Assembly (NCBI GenBank): GCA_947632695.1
Contig: CANRQC010000005.1
Span: 1-34,490, forward strand
From: an uncultured Oscillospiraceae bacterium
GTDB lineage: Bacteria; Bacillota; Clostridia; Oscillospirales; Oscillospiraceae
Direction: 5' to 3'
DNA: 34,490 bases
Positions 1-7,952 of this stretch are shown piece after piece; within the stretch, counting starts at the first letter, position 1, and every line of letters begins with the position of its first letter. The notes beneath the pieces are model-generated. The model made no database searches. It was not told where the DNA came from and was given only the letters and a program-made list of their open reading frames with translations. A program made the translations under genes and the position numbers.

Positions 1-1
1 G

Positions 2-679
2 CTTTCCGCCTTTGAAGCCCCAAAGCCGGTGAAAAAGGACGCCTTTCTCCGGACCCACCGCCGCCGGGAAATGGGCGCCCTCCGGTGGGTGCTGACCCAG
101 GTGGGCTACATCCGGTGGTACGTCTGGCTGGGCTCCGTGGGGGTCTTCCTGCTGATGCTGATCCTGGGCAGGACCGCAGAGCCTCAGGATTTCTGGCCGG
201 TCTCCAGCCTGACGCCTCTGCTGGCGTTGCTGACGGTGTCCGAGGGAAGCCGTTCCCGGCGCCACGGCATGGAGGAGCTGGAGCTGGCCTGCCGGATGCC
301 GGTGGGGGCGGCGGTGCTGGCCCGGCTGACGGCCCTGGGGCTGTTCGACCTGGCCCTGCTTGGAGCGGCGGCGCCGGTTCTGGGAAGCTGGGCCGGGCGG
401 CGGACCTTGGAGGCGGGGGTGTATCTTTTAACGCCCTATCTGCTCACCGCCGCCCTGGACATGGAGCTGAGCCGCCGTTTCCGGGGCAACCTGGGCCTGA
501 TGTACAGCGCCGCCGCTGCCGGGGCGGTGTACGCCCTGGGAAACTGGCTCCCGGGGGACCGGCTCTACCGGGCGGAGGTCCTGCCCATTTGGTGGGGGGC
601 GCTGGTCCTGACCCTGGCGGCGGCGGTTTTTGAGACTTATAAGACGGCAGAGAGAAAGGAGATCTTACAATGGAGCTGA
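2..679 (+). CDS. ABC transporter permease-like membrane protein, partial (frame open to the left window edge)
   Basis: Hydrophobic multi-TM protein immediately upstream of an ABC ATPase; reading frame open to base 2; the first listed start (GTG at 29) is probably internal. Confidence 0.6.
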   Translation, partial: LSAFEAPKPVKKDAFLRTHRRREMGALRWVLTQVGYIRWYVWLGSVGVFLLMLILGRTAEPQDFWPVSSLTPLLALLTVSEGSRSRRHGMEELELACRMPVGAAVLARLTALGLFDLALLGAAAPVLGSWAGRRTLEAGVYLLTPYLLTAALDMELSRRFRGNLGLMYSAAAAGAVYALGNWLPGDRLYRAEVLPIWWGALVLTLAAAVFETYKTAERKEILQWS

Positions 680-1371
680 TCGTGCGGGGGCTGACCAAAC
701 GCTATCAGAACCGGCCGGTGGTGAACAATCTGTCCTTCCGGCTCTATCCCGGGATCAACGGCCTGCTGGGGGCCAACGGGGCGGGGAAGACTACCTTGAT
801 GCAGATGCTCTGCGGGGTTTTGCGGCCCACCGCCGGTTCCGTCAGCCTGGACGGGGTGGACGTGGCCAGCGAGGACTACCGGGCGGCCCTGGGATATCTG
901 CCCCAGAATTTTGGGTACTACCCGGAATTCACCGGGATGGACTTTCTGATGTACCTGGCGTCCTTGAAGGGCCTGTCCAAGAGCCACGCCAAGCGGCGGG
1001 CGGCGGAGCTGCTGGAGATGGTGGGCCTGGCGGATATGGCAAAAAAGCGGATCAAGACCTACTCCGGCGGCATGAAGCAGCGGCTGGGCATCGCCCAGGC
1101 CCTGCTGAACGACCCGAGGCTCTTGATCGTGGACGAACCCACGGCGGGCCTGGACCCCAAGGAGCGGGTCCGATTCCGCAAGCTCCTGGCCCAGCTGGGG
1201 CAGGACACCATCGTGCTGCTCTCCACCCACATCGTCTCCGACGTGGAGCACATCGCGGACCGGATGCTGATGATGTCCAGCGGCCGGTTCATCATGGACG
1301 AGCCCTGGGACAAGACCCGGACGGACCTGGAGCACCTGTTTTTGGAGGAATTTGGAGGGATGGAGGAATGA
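670..1371 (+). CDS. ABC transporter ATP-binding protein
   Basis: Walker A GANGAGKTT, signature YSGGMKQR, Walker B LLIVDEPTAGLD. Confidence 0.95.
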   Translation: MELIVRGLTKRYQNRPVVNNLSFRLYPGINGLLGANGAGKTTLMQMLCGVLRPTAGSVSLDGVDVASEDYRAALGYLPQNFGYYPEFTGMDFLMYLASLKGLSKSHAKRRAAELLEMVGLADMAKKRIKTYSGGMKQRLGIAQALLNDPRLLIVDEPTAGLDPKERVRFRKLLAQLGQDTIVLLSTHIVSDVEHIADRMLMMSSGRFIMDEPWDKTRTDLEHLFLEEFGGMEE

Positions 1372-2699
1372 ACGGATTTGGTTCGCTGTTTTCCTATGAG
1401 CTGAAGAAGCTCTGGATGCGGCCGCTGCTGTGGGTGGTGCTGGGGAGCCTGCTGTTTTTGCATCTCCGGGGCATGTATAGGAACTATGTAGGCTACACGG
1501 GGACGACACCCTATGTCATTGTGGACGAAAACGGCCAGAGGAAGGACGTGGATCTGGACACCAGCGGGAGTGCCCGGCGGGAAATGGAAGGAGGACGGGC
1601 CCTGGCCGGGACGACAATCGACGACGCCTTCTTCCGCCGGGCCCAGGAGACCATCCCCCTGGACAAGGAGCCCTACTATATTGACCGGTATTTTTTGGAG
1701 AACGACGCCAGCTACTACGCCTTTTATCGGGAATTTCCGGCGTATCTGAAGCATAATACGGCGGCGGAGTTTTACAAAATGCGCAGTGATCAGATCCAGG
1801 GGCTGTTCAGCGGCCTGGACAAGGATTCCCGGGCCTACTGGGAGGCCCGGGAGGCGGAGGTGGAAAAGCCCTTCGTCTATCAGCCCATCACCGGCGTGGA
1901 CGCGCTGGAGTTTGAGGTGGGGTCGCTGGGAAATTACATTCCCGTTCTGGGCGGGGCGGCGCTGTGCGACCTCTTTGCCCAGGAGCGGCGGAACCGCATG
2001 GAGGCGCTGCTGTTCAGTACGAAACGGGGGAAGGGCCTGTTGTTCTGGGCCAAGGCCCTGGCCGGCATGGCGACGGCGGCTGGCGGAGTGCTGCTGATTT
2101 TCGGAGCGCTGACGGCGGAAGAGCTGGCCCTCTATGGGACCGGGGGCTGGACTGGGGCGATCCAGCTGAGTCTGGGCTATTGGACCAGCAGTCTGGCTCT
2201 CACCATGGGTCAGCTGGTGGGGACCGAAATGCTGATCGTAACGGTCTACGCCCTGCTCACCGGGCTGTTGGCGGCGGCGATCTCCGCCCTGACCGGCAGC
2301 GGTGTGGCGGCCCTGGCCGCCACGACGGCGGTGATGTTCCTGCCGATACTTGTCGGGCCTGACAGCAGCTGGGCGCAACTGCTGCCCGAGCGGTTGACCA
2401 ATTCCATGAATCTGTGCGGGAGTTTGTTTCTCTGGCGCTTCTCCGGGGTCCAGCTGAACCTATACCAGACCGGGATCCTGCTGTATTCCAGCCTGGCGGC
2501 GGCGCTGTTCGGCCTGTGCGGCCTATTTTGGCTGCTGTTCTGGGCCCGGCCCGTCCACACCGGCGGTATTAAGACCGGGGGAGCCGGCGGGCGCGGCGGG
2601 CGATGGCTGGAAGCCGGGCCGTCCCGGCGGAGCGGGCAAAATTTCAATGCCCGCCGGGTTTCCCCGGCGGAGAGAGAAGAAAGGAGCGGGGATCGATGA
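1368..2699 (+). CDS. ABC transporter permease-like membrane protein
   Basis: ATGA overlap with the ATPase stop; MNGFGSLFSYELKKLWMRPLLW start and several TM segments. ORF track start at 630 is an upstream shadow extension. Confidence 0.8.
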   Translation: MNGFGSLFSYELKKLWMRPLLWVVLGSLLFLHLRGMYRNYVGYTGTTPYVIVDENGQRKDVDLDTSGSARREMEGGRALAGTTIDDAFFRRAQETIPLDKEPYYIDRYFLENDASYYAFYREFPAYLKHNTAAEFYKMRSDQIQGLFSGLDKDSRAYWEAREAEVEKPFVYQPITGVDALEFEVGSLGNYIPVLGGAALCDLFAQERRNRMEALLFSTKRGKGLLFWAKALAGMATAAGGVLLIFGALTAEELALYGTGGWTGAIQLSLGYWTSSLALTMGQLVGTEMLIVTVYALLTGLLAAAISALTGSGVAALAATTAVMFLPILVGPDSSWAQLLPERLTNSMNLCGSLFLWRFSGVQLNLYQTGILLYSSLAAALFGLCGLFWLLFWARPVHTGGIKTGGAGGRGGRWLEAGPSRRSGQNFNARRVSPAEREERSGDR

Positions 2700-3460
2700 A
2701 ACGGATAGTGATATGGGGCGCGGCGCTGGCCGCGGTGGCACTGCTCCTGCTTCATGGCAGGGAGCTGCTGCCATGGCTCCATGTCAGCGCCCAAAAGGAT
2801 CCAGTGACGCAGTTTGCCGGGGAAACGGCACAGGAGCCCCATTTTTCCGGCCTCAACGATTTGGAGGCGGCGGTGAATACCCCGCCGGACTATACCCAGG
2901 GCGTCCAGGCCCTGGACGGGGCGGGGGAGGAGCTGGCCTTTACCTATGACGATTCCGGGGTGGACCTTTCTACCCAGGGTACTTACTATGTGACCTACAC
3001 CGCCTGGGACGCCGCCGGGAATCCCATTACCGCCCGGCGGCAGGTGGACGTAAACCACACCATGGCGGAGACCGAAAGCGTGGTGGCCTGGCTGGCGGGG
3101 GAGTGCGAAGACGATCCGCTGTCCATCAAGTGCTATATTCGGGACCACGTCTATTACAATTCCAACTACGGTGCCGGGGACCCGGTGTGGTACGGCATCA
3201 ACCACGGCATTGGCAACTGCTATGTCCACGCCCGGGTCCTTCAGGAGGTGCTGGAATACAAGGGCTACGATACCCGGCTCATCTGGACCACGGACAAAAG
3301 CCACTATTGGGTCCTGGTGGACATGGGTGGCTGCTGGCGGCACCTGGACGCCACACCGGGGGCGTCCCACGGCTGGACGGAGCTGATGACCGACCAGGAG
3401 CGCCTAGCCTCCCTGGATGGCCGCACCTGGGACGCTTCCCAGTGGCCCGCCTGCGAATAA
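2696..3460 (+). CDS. Signal-anchored protein with Ig-like region and transglutaminase-like domain
   Basis: ATGA overlap with the preceding gene; N-terminal TM; possible Cys-His-Asp triad in GNCYVHARV, SHYWVLVDM, RHLDATPG. Confidence 0.7.
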   Translation: MKRIVIWGAALAAVALLLLHGRELLPWLHVSAQKDPVTQFAGETAQEPHFSGLNDLEAAVNTPPDYTQGVQALDGAGEELAFTYDDSGVDLSTQGTYYVTYTAWDAAGNPITARRQVDVNHTMAETESVVAWLAGECEDDPLSIKCYIRDHVYYNSNYGAGDPVWYGINHGIGNCYVHARVLQEVLEYKGYDTRLIWTTDKSHYWVLVDMGGCWRHLDATPGASHGWTELMTDQERLASLDGRTWDASQWPACE

Positions 3461-3469
3461 TAAAGAAAA

Positions 3470-3492
3470 GGGCCCCGGCAGTGCCGGGGCCC
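3470..3492 (-). terminator. Rho-independent terminator for the minus-strand CD1247-like gene
   Basis: GGGCCCCGGC-AGT-GCCGGGGCCC perfect 10 bp stem; minus-strand tail TTTTCTTTATTATT. Confidence 0.75.
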
Positions 3493-3506
3493 AAAAATTA
3501 TAGGGT

Positions 3507-3971
3507 TTACTCCTGATCGTCCTCGTCTTCGGTGGCAAATTCCAGGGTCTCGCCGCAGGCGGGGCAGACGATGGAGCCCTTGTCCAACGTGGCCTCGTCA
3601 AAATCAATGACGTTGCCGCAGGGGCACTTCACCTCGTAGATGGTCTCCTCGTCGGGGCCAAACTCGACGTAATCGTCCTCATCGTCCTCGTCTTCGTCAT
3701 CTTCCTCGTCCTCGTCGTCGTAATCGTCTTCGTCCTCGTCATCCTCGTCGTCATCCATGATGTAGTCCTCGATGGCGTCCAGGTCGTCCTCGATCTCATC
3801 CAGCTCGTCGGAGATGGCGATGGTGGTCTCCTCCACGTCGGACAGCTTCCGGGTCACATCCCCCAGCAGCTCCACCACGGCGGCGAGAATTTTCCCCTCG
3901 TTGGTGGTGGTGTCCAGGTTCATGCCCTCCATCAGGCCCTTGAGATAGGCGGCTTTTTCGGTAATGGTCAT
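3507..3971 (-). CDS. CD1247 N-terminal-domain-like protein with acidic linker and C-terminal zinc ribbon
   Basis: MTITEKAAYLKGLMEGMNLD start, long D/E-rich tract, CPCGN...CPACGE zinc-ribbon-like cysteines. Confidence 0.75.
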   Translation of the reverse strand: MTITEKAAYLKGLMEGMNLDTTTNEGKILAAVVELLGDVTRKLSDVEETTIAISDELDEIEDDLDAIEDYIMDDDEDDEDEDDYDDEDEEDDEDEDDEDDYVEFGPDEETIYEVKCPCGNVIDFDEATLDKGSIVCPACGETLEFATEDEDDQE

Positions 3972-3980
3972 GGCTCCTCC

Positions 3981-4544
3981 TTACGACTTGGCCCGGCCCA
4001 GATATTCGCCGGTGCTGGTGTCGATGCTGATCCGGTCGCCCTCGTTGATGAACAGAGGCACCTTGATCTCCGCGCCGGTTTCCACAGTGGCGGGCTTGGT
4101 GACGTTGGTGGCGGTGTTGCCGGCGAAGCCGGGCTCGGTGTGGGTGACGGTCAGGTCCACGAACCGGGGAGACTCCAGGCCAAAGACGTTGCCCTTGTAG
4201 CTCATGACGGTGCAGACGTCGTTCTCCTTGACGAAGCGGAAGCCCTCGTCCAGCACGGCCTTCTCCAGGGGCTCCAGCTCATAGGTCTCGGGGTCCATGA
4301 AGTAGTACAGCTCGCCGTCGTTGTAGGAGTACTCCATCTTTTTCCGCTCGATGTAGGCGGTGGGGTACTTGTCGTTGGGGTTGAAGGTGGTCTCAGTCAC
4401 GGCGCCGGTGATGACGTTCTTCATCTTCACACGGACGAAAGCCGCGCCCTTGCCGGGCTTGACGTGCTGGAACTCGATGATCTGCATGACCTTGCCGTCC
4501 ATGTCGAAGGTAACGCCGTTTCGGAAATCGCTGACAGAAATCAT
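3981..4544 (-). CDS. efp: Elongation factor P
   Basis: [43 protein letters not shown] and C-terminal [17 protein letters not shown]. Confidence 0.97.
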   Translation of the reverse strand: MISVSDFRNGVTFDMDGKVMQIIEFQHVKPGKGAAFVRVKMKNVITGAVTETTFNPNDKYPTAYIERKKMEYSYNDGELYYFMDPETYELEPLEKAVLDEGFRFVKENDVCTVMSYKGNVFGLESPRFVDLTVTHTEPGFAGNTATNVTKPATVETGAEIKVPLFINEGDRISIDTSTGEYLGRAKS

Positions 4545-4645
4545 ATGAAAATCCTCCTAAATTCTCCCCTCAGGGAATTTGTCATCGTTTTACGGATATA
4601 TTCTAACCGAATCCGCCCCTATTTGCAAGGGGAAAATGGATTTTT

Positions 4646-5710
4646 TTACAAAATGATGAGCTGCTTCGGGCTGTGGGTGATGTCCTCGCAGCCGTCCTCG
4701 GTGAAGATCACCACGTCCTCGATCCGGACGCCGAATTTTCCCGGCAGGTAGATGCCCGGCTCTGCGGAGCAGACCATCCCCGCCTGCATAGTAGTTTCGC
4801 CCCCGGCGTTGCAGCCCGGGTTCTCGTGGATCTCCAGGCCCACGCCGTGGCCGTAGCCGTGGCCAAAGTAGGAGCCGTAGCCCGCGTCGGTGATGACCTT
4901 CCGGGCGGCGGCGTCCACCTCCTTGCCCTTGACGCCGGGCCGGGTGGCGGCGATGCCGGCGGCCTGGGCCTGGGCGACGATGTTATAGATCTTCCGCATC
5001 TCCTCGGTGGCGTAGCCCAGGGCCACGGTGCGGGTCATGTCGGAGCAGTAGCCCTGATACAGAACGCCAAAGTCCATGGTGATAAAGTCCCCGTCTTGCA
5101 GCTTCCGCTCGCCGGGAACGCCGTGGGGCAGGCTGGTGTTGGGCCCGGACACCACGATGGGGTCAAAGGACAGCCCCTCGCCGCCGTTTTTCAGCAGGCA
5201 GTAGATGAGCTCGGCGCAGAGCTGCTTTTCCGTCATGCCGGCGTGGATCTTGGTCAGCACCTCGGTGAAGGCGGCATCGGTGATGTCCTGGGCCTTGCGC
5301 ATCCGATCCAGCTCCCAGGGCTCCTTCACCGCCCGCAGGCTGCTGATGTCGTGATTCCGGGGGGTGAGGGCGGCGTGGAGGCGCTTTTCATACCCCAGGT
5401 ACTCCGCCATGGTCAGGTAGTTTTCTTCATAGCCCAGGGTGGTGACGCCGAAGTCCTCCAGGGCCTGGTTGATCCGCTGGAAGTAGCTGTGTTCCCGGTC
5501 CACCACCAGCACCTCGAAATCCTTAATATTGTTCTCGGCGGACTCGATGTACCGGCTGTCCGTAAAGTACCGGCGCCCGGCCTTGGAGACGATGGCCACG
5601 CCCTCGGCGATGTCAAATTCCGCGGCGTAGAACCGGCTGTACCGGCTGGTCAGCAGCAGACCGTCCTGCTCCTTTTCCAGCAGGGCAAGATATTTTTCCA
5701 TATTCTTCAT
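4646..5710 (-). CDS. M24 family metallopeptidase (Xaa-Pro aminopeptidase)
   Basis: MDFGVLYQGYCSDMTRT, GHGYGHGVGLEIHE, SAEPGIYLPG metal-ligand motifs. Confidence 0.92.
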   Translation of the reverse strand: MKNMEKYLALLEKEQDGLLLTSRYSRFYAAEFDIAEGVAIVSKAGRRYFTDSRYIESAENNIKDFEVLVVDREHSYFQRINQALEDFGVTTLGYEENYLTMAEYLGYEKRLHAALTPRNHDISSLRAVKEPWELDRMRKAQDITDAAFTEVLTKIHAGMTEKQLCAELIYCLLKNGGEGLSFDPIVVSGPNTSLPHGVPGERKLQDGDFITMDFGVLYQGYCSDMTRTVALGYATEEMRKIYNIVAQAQAAGIAATRPGVKGKEVDAAARKVITDAGYGSYFGHGYGHGVGLEIHENPGCNAGGETTMQAGMVCSAEPGIYLPGKFGVRIEDVVIFTEDGCEDITHSPKQLIIL

Positions 5711-6204
5711 TTTTTTATCCTCCTTTTTCTGGCGGCGATGATAAACGGCATTTCCGCCGCGTGGCGCAGCTTCAGCCAGAAATTATGATTGTGAATGGCC
5801 TTCACCAAAATGGGCCTTACCCCCGCCAGATTGGCCCCCATGGTGTCGGTGTAGATCTGATCCCCCACCAGGGCGCAGTGCCGGGGGTCCTCCCCGAACA
5901 TGGCGAGGCACTGACGGATGCCCCGGCTCAGAGGCTTTAAGGCTCCGGTGACGCAGGGAAGGTCAAATTCCTTGCAGAAAGCCCGCACCCGGTCCTTCCG
6001 GCTGTTGGACACCACGCACAGCCGGATCCCGGCTTCCCTCATCTCCTGGAACCACCCCACCACCTGGGGACTGGGCCGGTCCGTGGTGTAGGGCACCAGG
6101 GTGTTGTCGAAATCCAGCATCAGCAGCCGGATATCCAGCCCCCGCAGTATCTCCGGGGTCAGATCCGACACCTGATCGGCGATCAAACTGGGCAGAAAAG
6201 GCAT
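5707..6204 (-). CDS. YqeG-family HAD IIIA-type phosphatase
   Basis: LLMLDFDNTLVPY, VVSNSRKDRV, ALVGDQIYTDTMGANLAG; likely start MPFLPSLIAD; ATGA overlap with the downstream peptidase gene. Confidence 0.85.
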   Translation of the reverse strand: MPFLPSLIADQVSDLTPEILRGLDIRLLMLDFDNTLVPYTTDRPSPQVVGWFQEMREAGIRLCVVSNSRKDRVRAFCKEFDLPCVTGALKPLSRGIRQCLAMFGEDPRHCALVGDQIYTDTMGANLAGVRPILVKAIHNHNFWLKLRHAAEMPFIIAARKRRIKK

Positions 6205-6265
6205 ATCTGTCTCCCATCTGGCATAGAGTTTAACCCTATTATAGCACGGAAGGAGGCGCTTGTCC

Positions 6266-6958
6266 ATGGCTTTGCCGGTATATCTTGCCATGACGGCGGC
6301 GGATTTTTCTCATTGTACCGTACCGCCGCCCCGGATGGCGTGGATGTCCTGCCATTTTTCACCCGCGGGGCCGGGACTTTCCAATCTGCCGGAGGCGCTG
6401 CCCCCCGGGTCGGTGCTGATGCTGGATGACAGCCTGCCCCTCCAGGGCCACGATCCGGCCCTGGCAGCGGCCACGCTGGGGGACCTGGCGGAGCGGTTTT
6501 CCTGCGCCGGGATCCTGCTGGATTTCCAGCGTCCGCCCACGGAGGCTGCCCGTCAGGTGGCGCGCCGGGTGGCGGCGCTGCCCTGGCCGGTGGGGGTGTC
6601 CCGGGAGCATTGGCAGGGGAGCGGCGGGGTGTTTTTGCCGCCGCCTCCGCCGGATTGTCCCCTGGAGCGCTATCTATCCCCCTGGCGGGGACAGGAGATT
6701 TGGCTGGAGGCCGCGCTGAGCGCCCGGCGGATCGAGGTGACAGCCCAGGGGGCGAAAGTGACCGAGACCCTGCCCCCAGAGGGGGCGGGGCGGAAGCTCC
6801 CGGGGCTTCACTGCCGTATCCTCCAGGAAGCTGGGCCCGGATGGGCCGGGTTTACCCTCTGGCGGGAACCGGAGGATTTAGATACATTATTAATAGAGGC
6901 GGAAGAACGGGGCGTTAAAATGGCTCTGGGGCTCTTCCAAGAGCTGGGAGAAGGTTAA
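6266..6958 (+). CDS. Hypothetical protein
   Basis: AGGAGG upstream of ATG at 6266; coding-like composition; no family recognised. Confidence 0.55.
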   Translation: MALPVYLAMTAADFSHCTVPPPRMAWMSCHFSPAGPGLSNLPEALPPGSVLMLDDSLPLQGHDPALAAATLGDLAERFSCAGILLDFQRPPTEAARQVARRVAALPWPVGVSREHWQGSGGVFLPPPPPDCPLERYLSPWRGQEIWLEAALSARRIEVTAQGAKVTETLPPEGAGRKLPGLHCRILQEAGPGWAGFTLWREPEDLDTLLIEAEERGVKMALGLFQELGEG

Positions 6959-6995
6959 ATTCATCAAATTTTGCAAATCTATGTTAAAAAGCCGA

Positions 6996-7257
6996 AAGCC
7001 CACATATGTTCTCCGCTTATCTGAACTGCCGGGGAGCGGCGGGGGATTCCAAAGGGTGGTGCTCCGCGCAGCGAATCAAAAATATTCATGATTGCCGGTG
7101 GCAATCATACCTTAACTAACGCCTTTGCTCGAAGCGCCCCCTTGGTCGGCTTCTTGTTTCCTTTCTTGCCGAAACAAGAAAGTAAGGCCCCCGGCAGGGG
7201 CCGGGGGAGCAACCACAGCGTGGGATGCACCAAAATAAGAAGGTAAAAAGGTGGATT
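6996..7257. repeat. Dispersed ~265 bp intergenic repeat, copy 1
   Basis: Extended similarity to copies 2 and 3, including ATGATTGCCGGTGGCAATCAT and CTTTGCTCGAAGCGCC. Confidence 0.9.
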
Positions 7258-7323
7258 CCTTCCCCCCGCCCGGTAGCGCAAGTAGTGTAAAGGATCAAGG
7301 GCCCTGCCTTCCCGGCGGGGCCC

Positions 7324-7352
7324 TTGACAAGCTTTACATAATATGGTAATAT
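7324..7352 (+). promoter_or_regulatory. Promoter of small toxin-like gene A
   Basis: TTGACA - 17 bp - TAATAT. Confidence 0.8.
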
Positions 7353-7487
7353 TCGACATGTGGAGACCACGCTTCTGTTTTACAAAAGCGGTGGCGGAAA
7401 AAGACGGCGCCTGTCCCGACAAGGGGGAGGTGATTACATAGCTCTCATCGGGGGGAGAAATTCCGCGCGAAAGGGGGCATGTGAAGC

Positions 7488-7583
7488 ATGGATCTGCTGT
7501 CCATTCTGGCGAACCTGTGTACGATCATCGATTTTATCGCTTCGGTGATCCGCAGGCTCCGGAACCGTGACACAGAAAAGTGA
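7488..7583 (+). CDS. Candidate type I toxin peptide A, 31 aa: MDLLSILANLCTIIDFIASVIRRLRNRDTEK
   Basis: Direct translation; hydrophobic segment plus basic tail; homologous to the peptide at 11656-11757; GGGGG SD-like run upstream; antisense RNA promoter and terminator on the other strand. Confidence 0.75.
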   Translation: MDLLSILANLCTIIDFIASVIRRLRNRDTEK

Positions 7584-7685
7584 GCCGTCTGCTGCAACAG
7601 GCGGCTCACCTGATTAAGCCGGAGAAGCAATCCGCTTAATCACTGTGACGTCAAGTGTTTGTGGCGCCGTCTTTGGGTCTCCACA
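7574..7685 (-). ncRNA. Candidate antisense antitoxin RNA A (3' overlap with toxin A)
   Basis: Minus-strand TTGACA-17 bp-TATAAT (7719-7691), internal hairpin 7612-7641, terminator hairpin 7580-7609 followed by TTTTC on the minus strand. Confidence 0.7.
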
Positions 7686-7690
7686 CCTTT

Positions 7691-7719
7691 ATTATAGCGG
7701 TGGTGCCCGCAAATGTCAA
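7691..7719 (-). promoter_or_regulatory. Promoter of antitoxin RNA A
   Basis: TTGACA TTTGCGGGCACCACCGC TATAAT, consensus hexamers with 17 bp spacing. Confidence 0.85.
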
Positions 7720-7917
7720 TACATTTTTAGCGCCACCCACTAGGGATGCCTCCCCCGACCGGGGCACCGGGCCTTGGCGGCCTAAAATTCATACTTGGCA
7801 CCCAAAAAATTTACACTTTGTCCACAAACCGCGTCGAAAAAAGGCCGCTGTTCACAATCCATCCTCGCGCCGTTCACAGGCCGTTCAAAAATTTTTTGAT
7901 TTTTTTGAAAAAAGGGC

Positions 7918-7946
7918 TTGCAAAATGCCTCAAGTTATGGTAACAT
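7918..7946 (+). promoter_or_regulatory. Promoter of wall-protein gene with long leader
   Basis: TTGCAA - 17 bp - TAACAT. Confidence 0.5.
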
Positions 7947-7952
7947 ATCCCT

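Noticed and set aside
630-1367. N-terminal extension of the ORF 630-2699
   Set aside because: Overlaps the ABC ATPase in another frame; low-complexity G/A/R/P-rich; the real start is the ATG at 1368
7479-7484. ATG-TGA start-stop just upstream of toxin A start
   Set aside because: Not present in locus B; probably chance
7360-7548. 62 aa ORF METTLLFYKSGGGKRR...
   Set aside because: Different frame from toxin A, spans the leader, not preserved in locus B
7817-7827. DnaA-box-like TTGTCCACA
   Set aside because: Single imperfect site, no cluster or AT-rich unwinding element context
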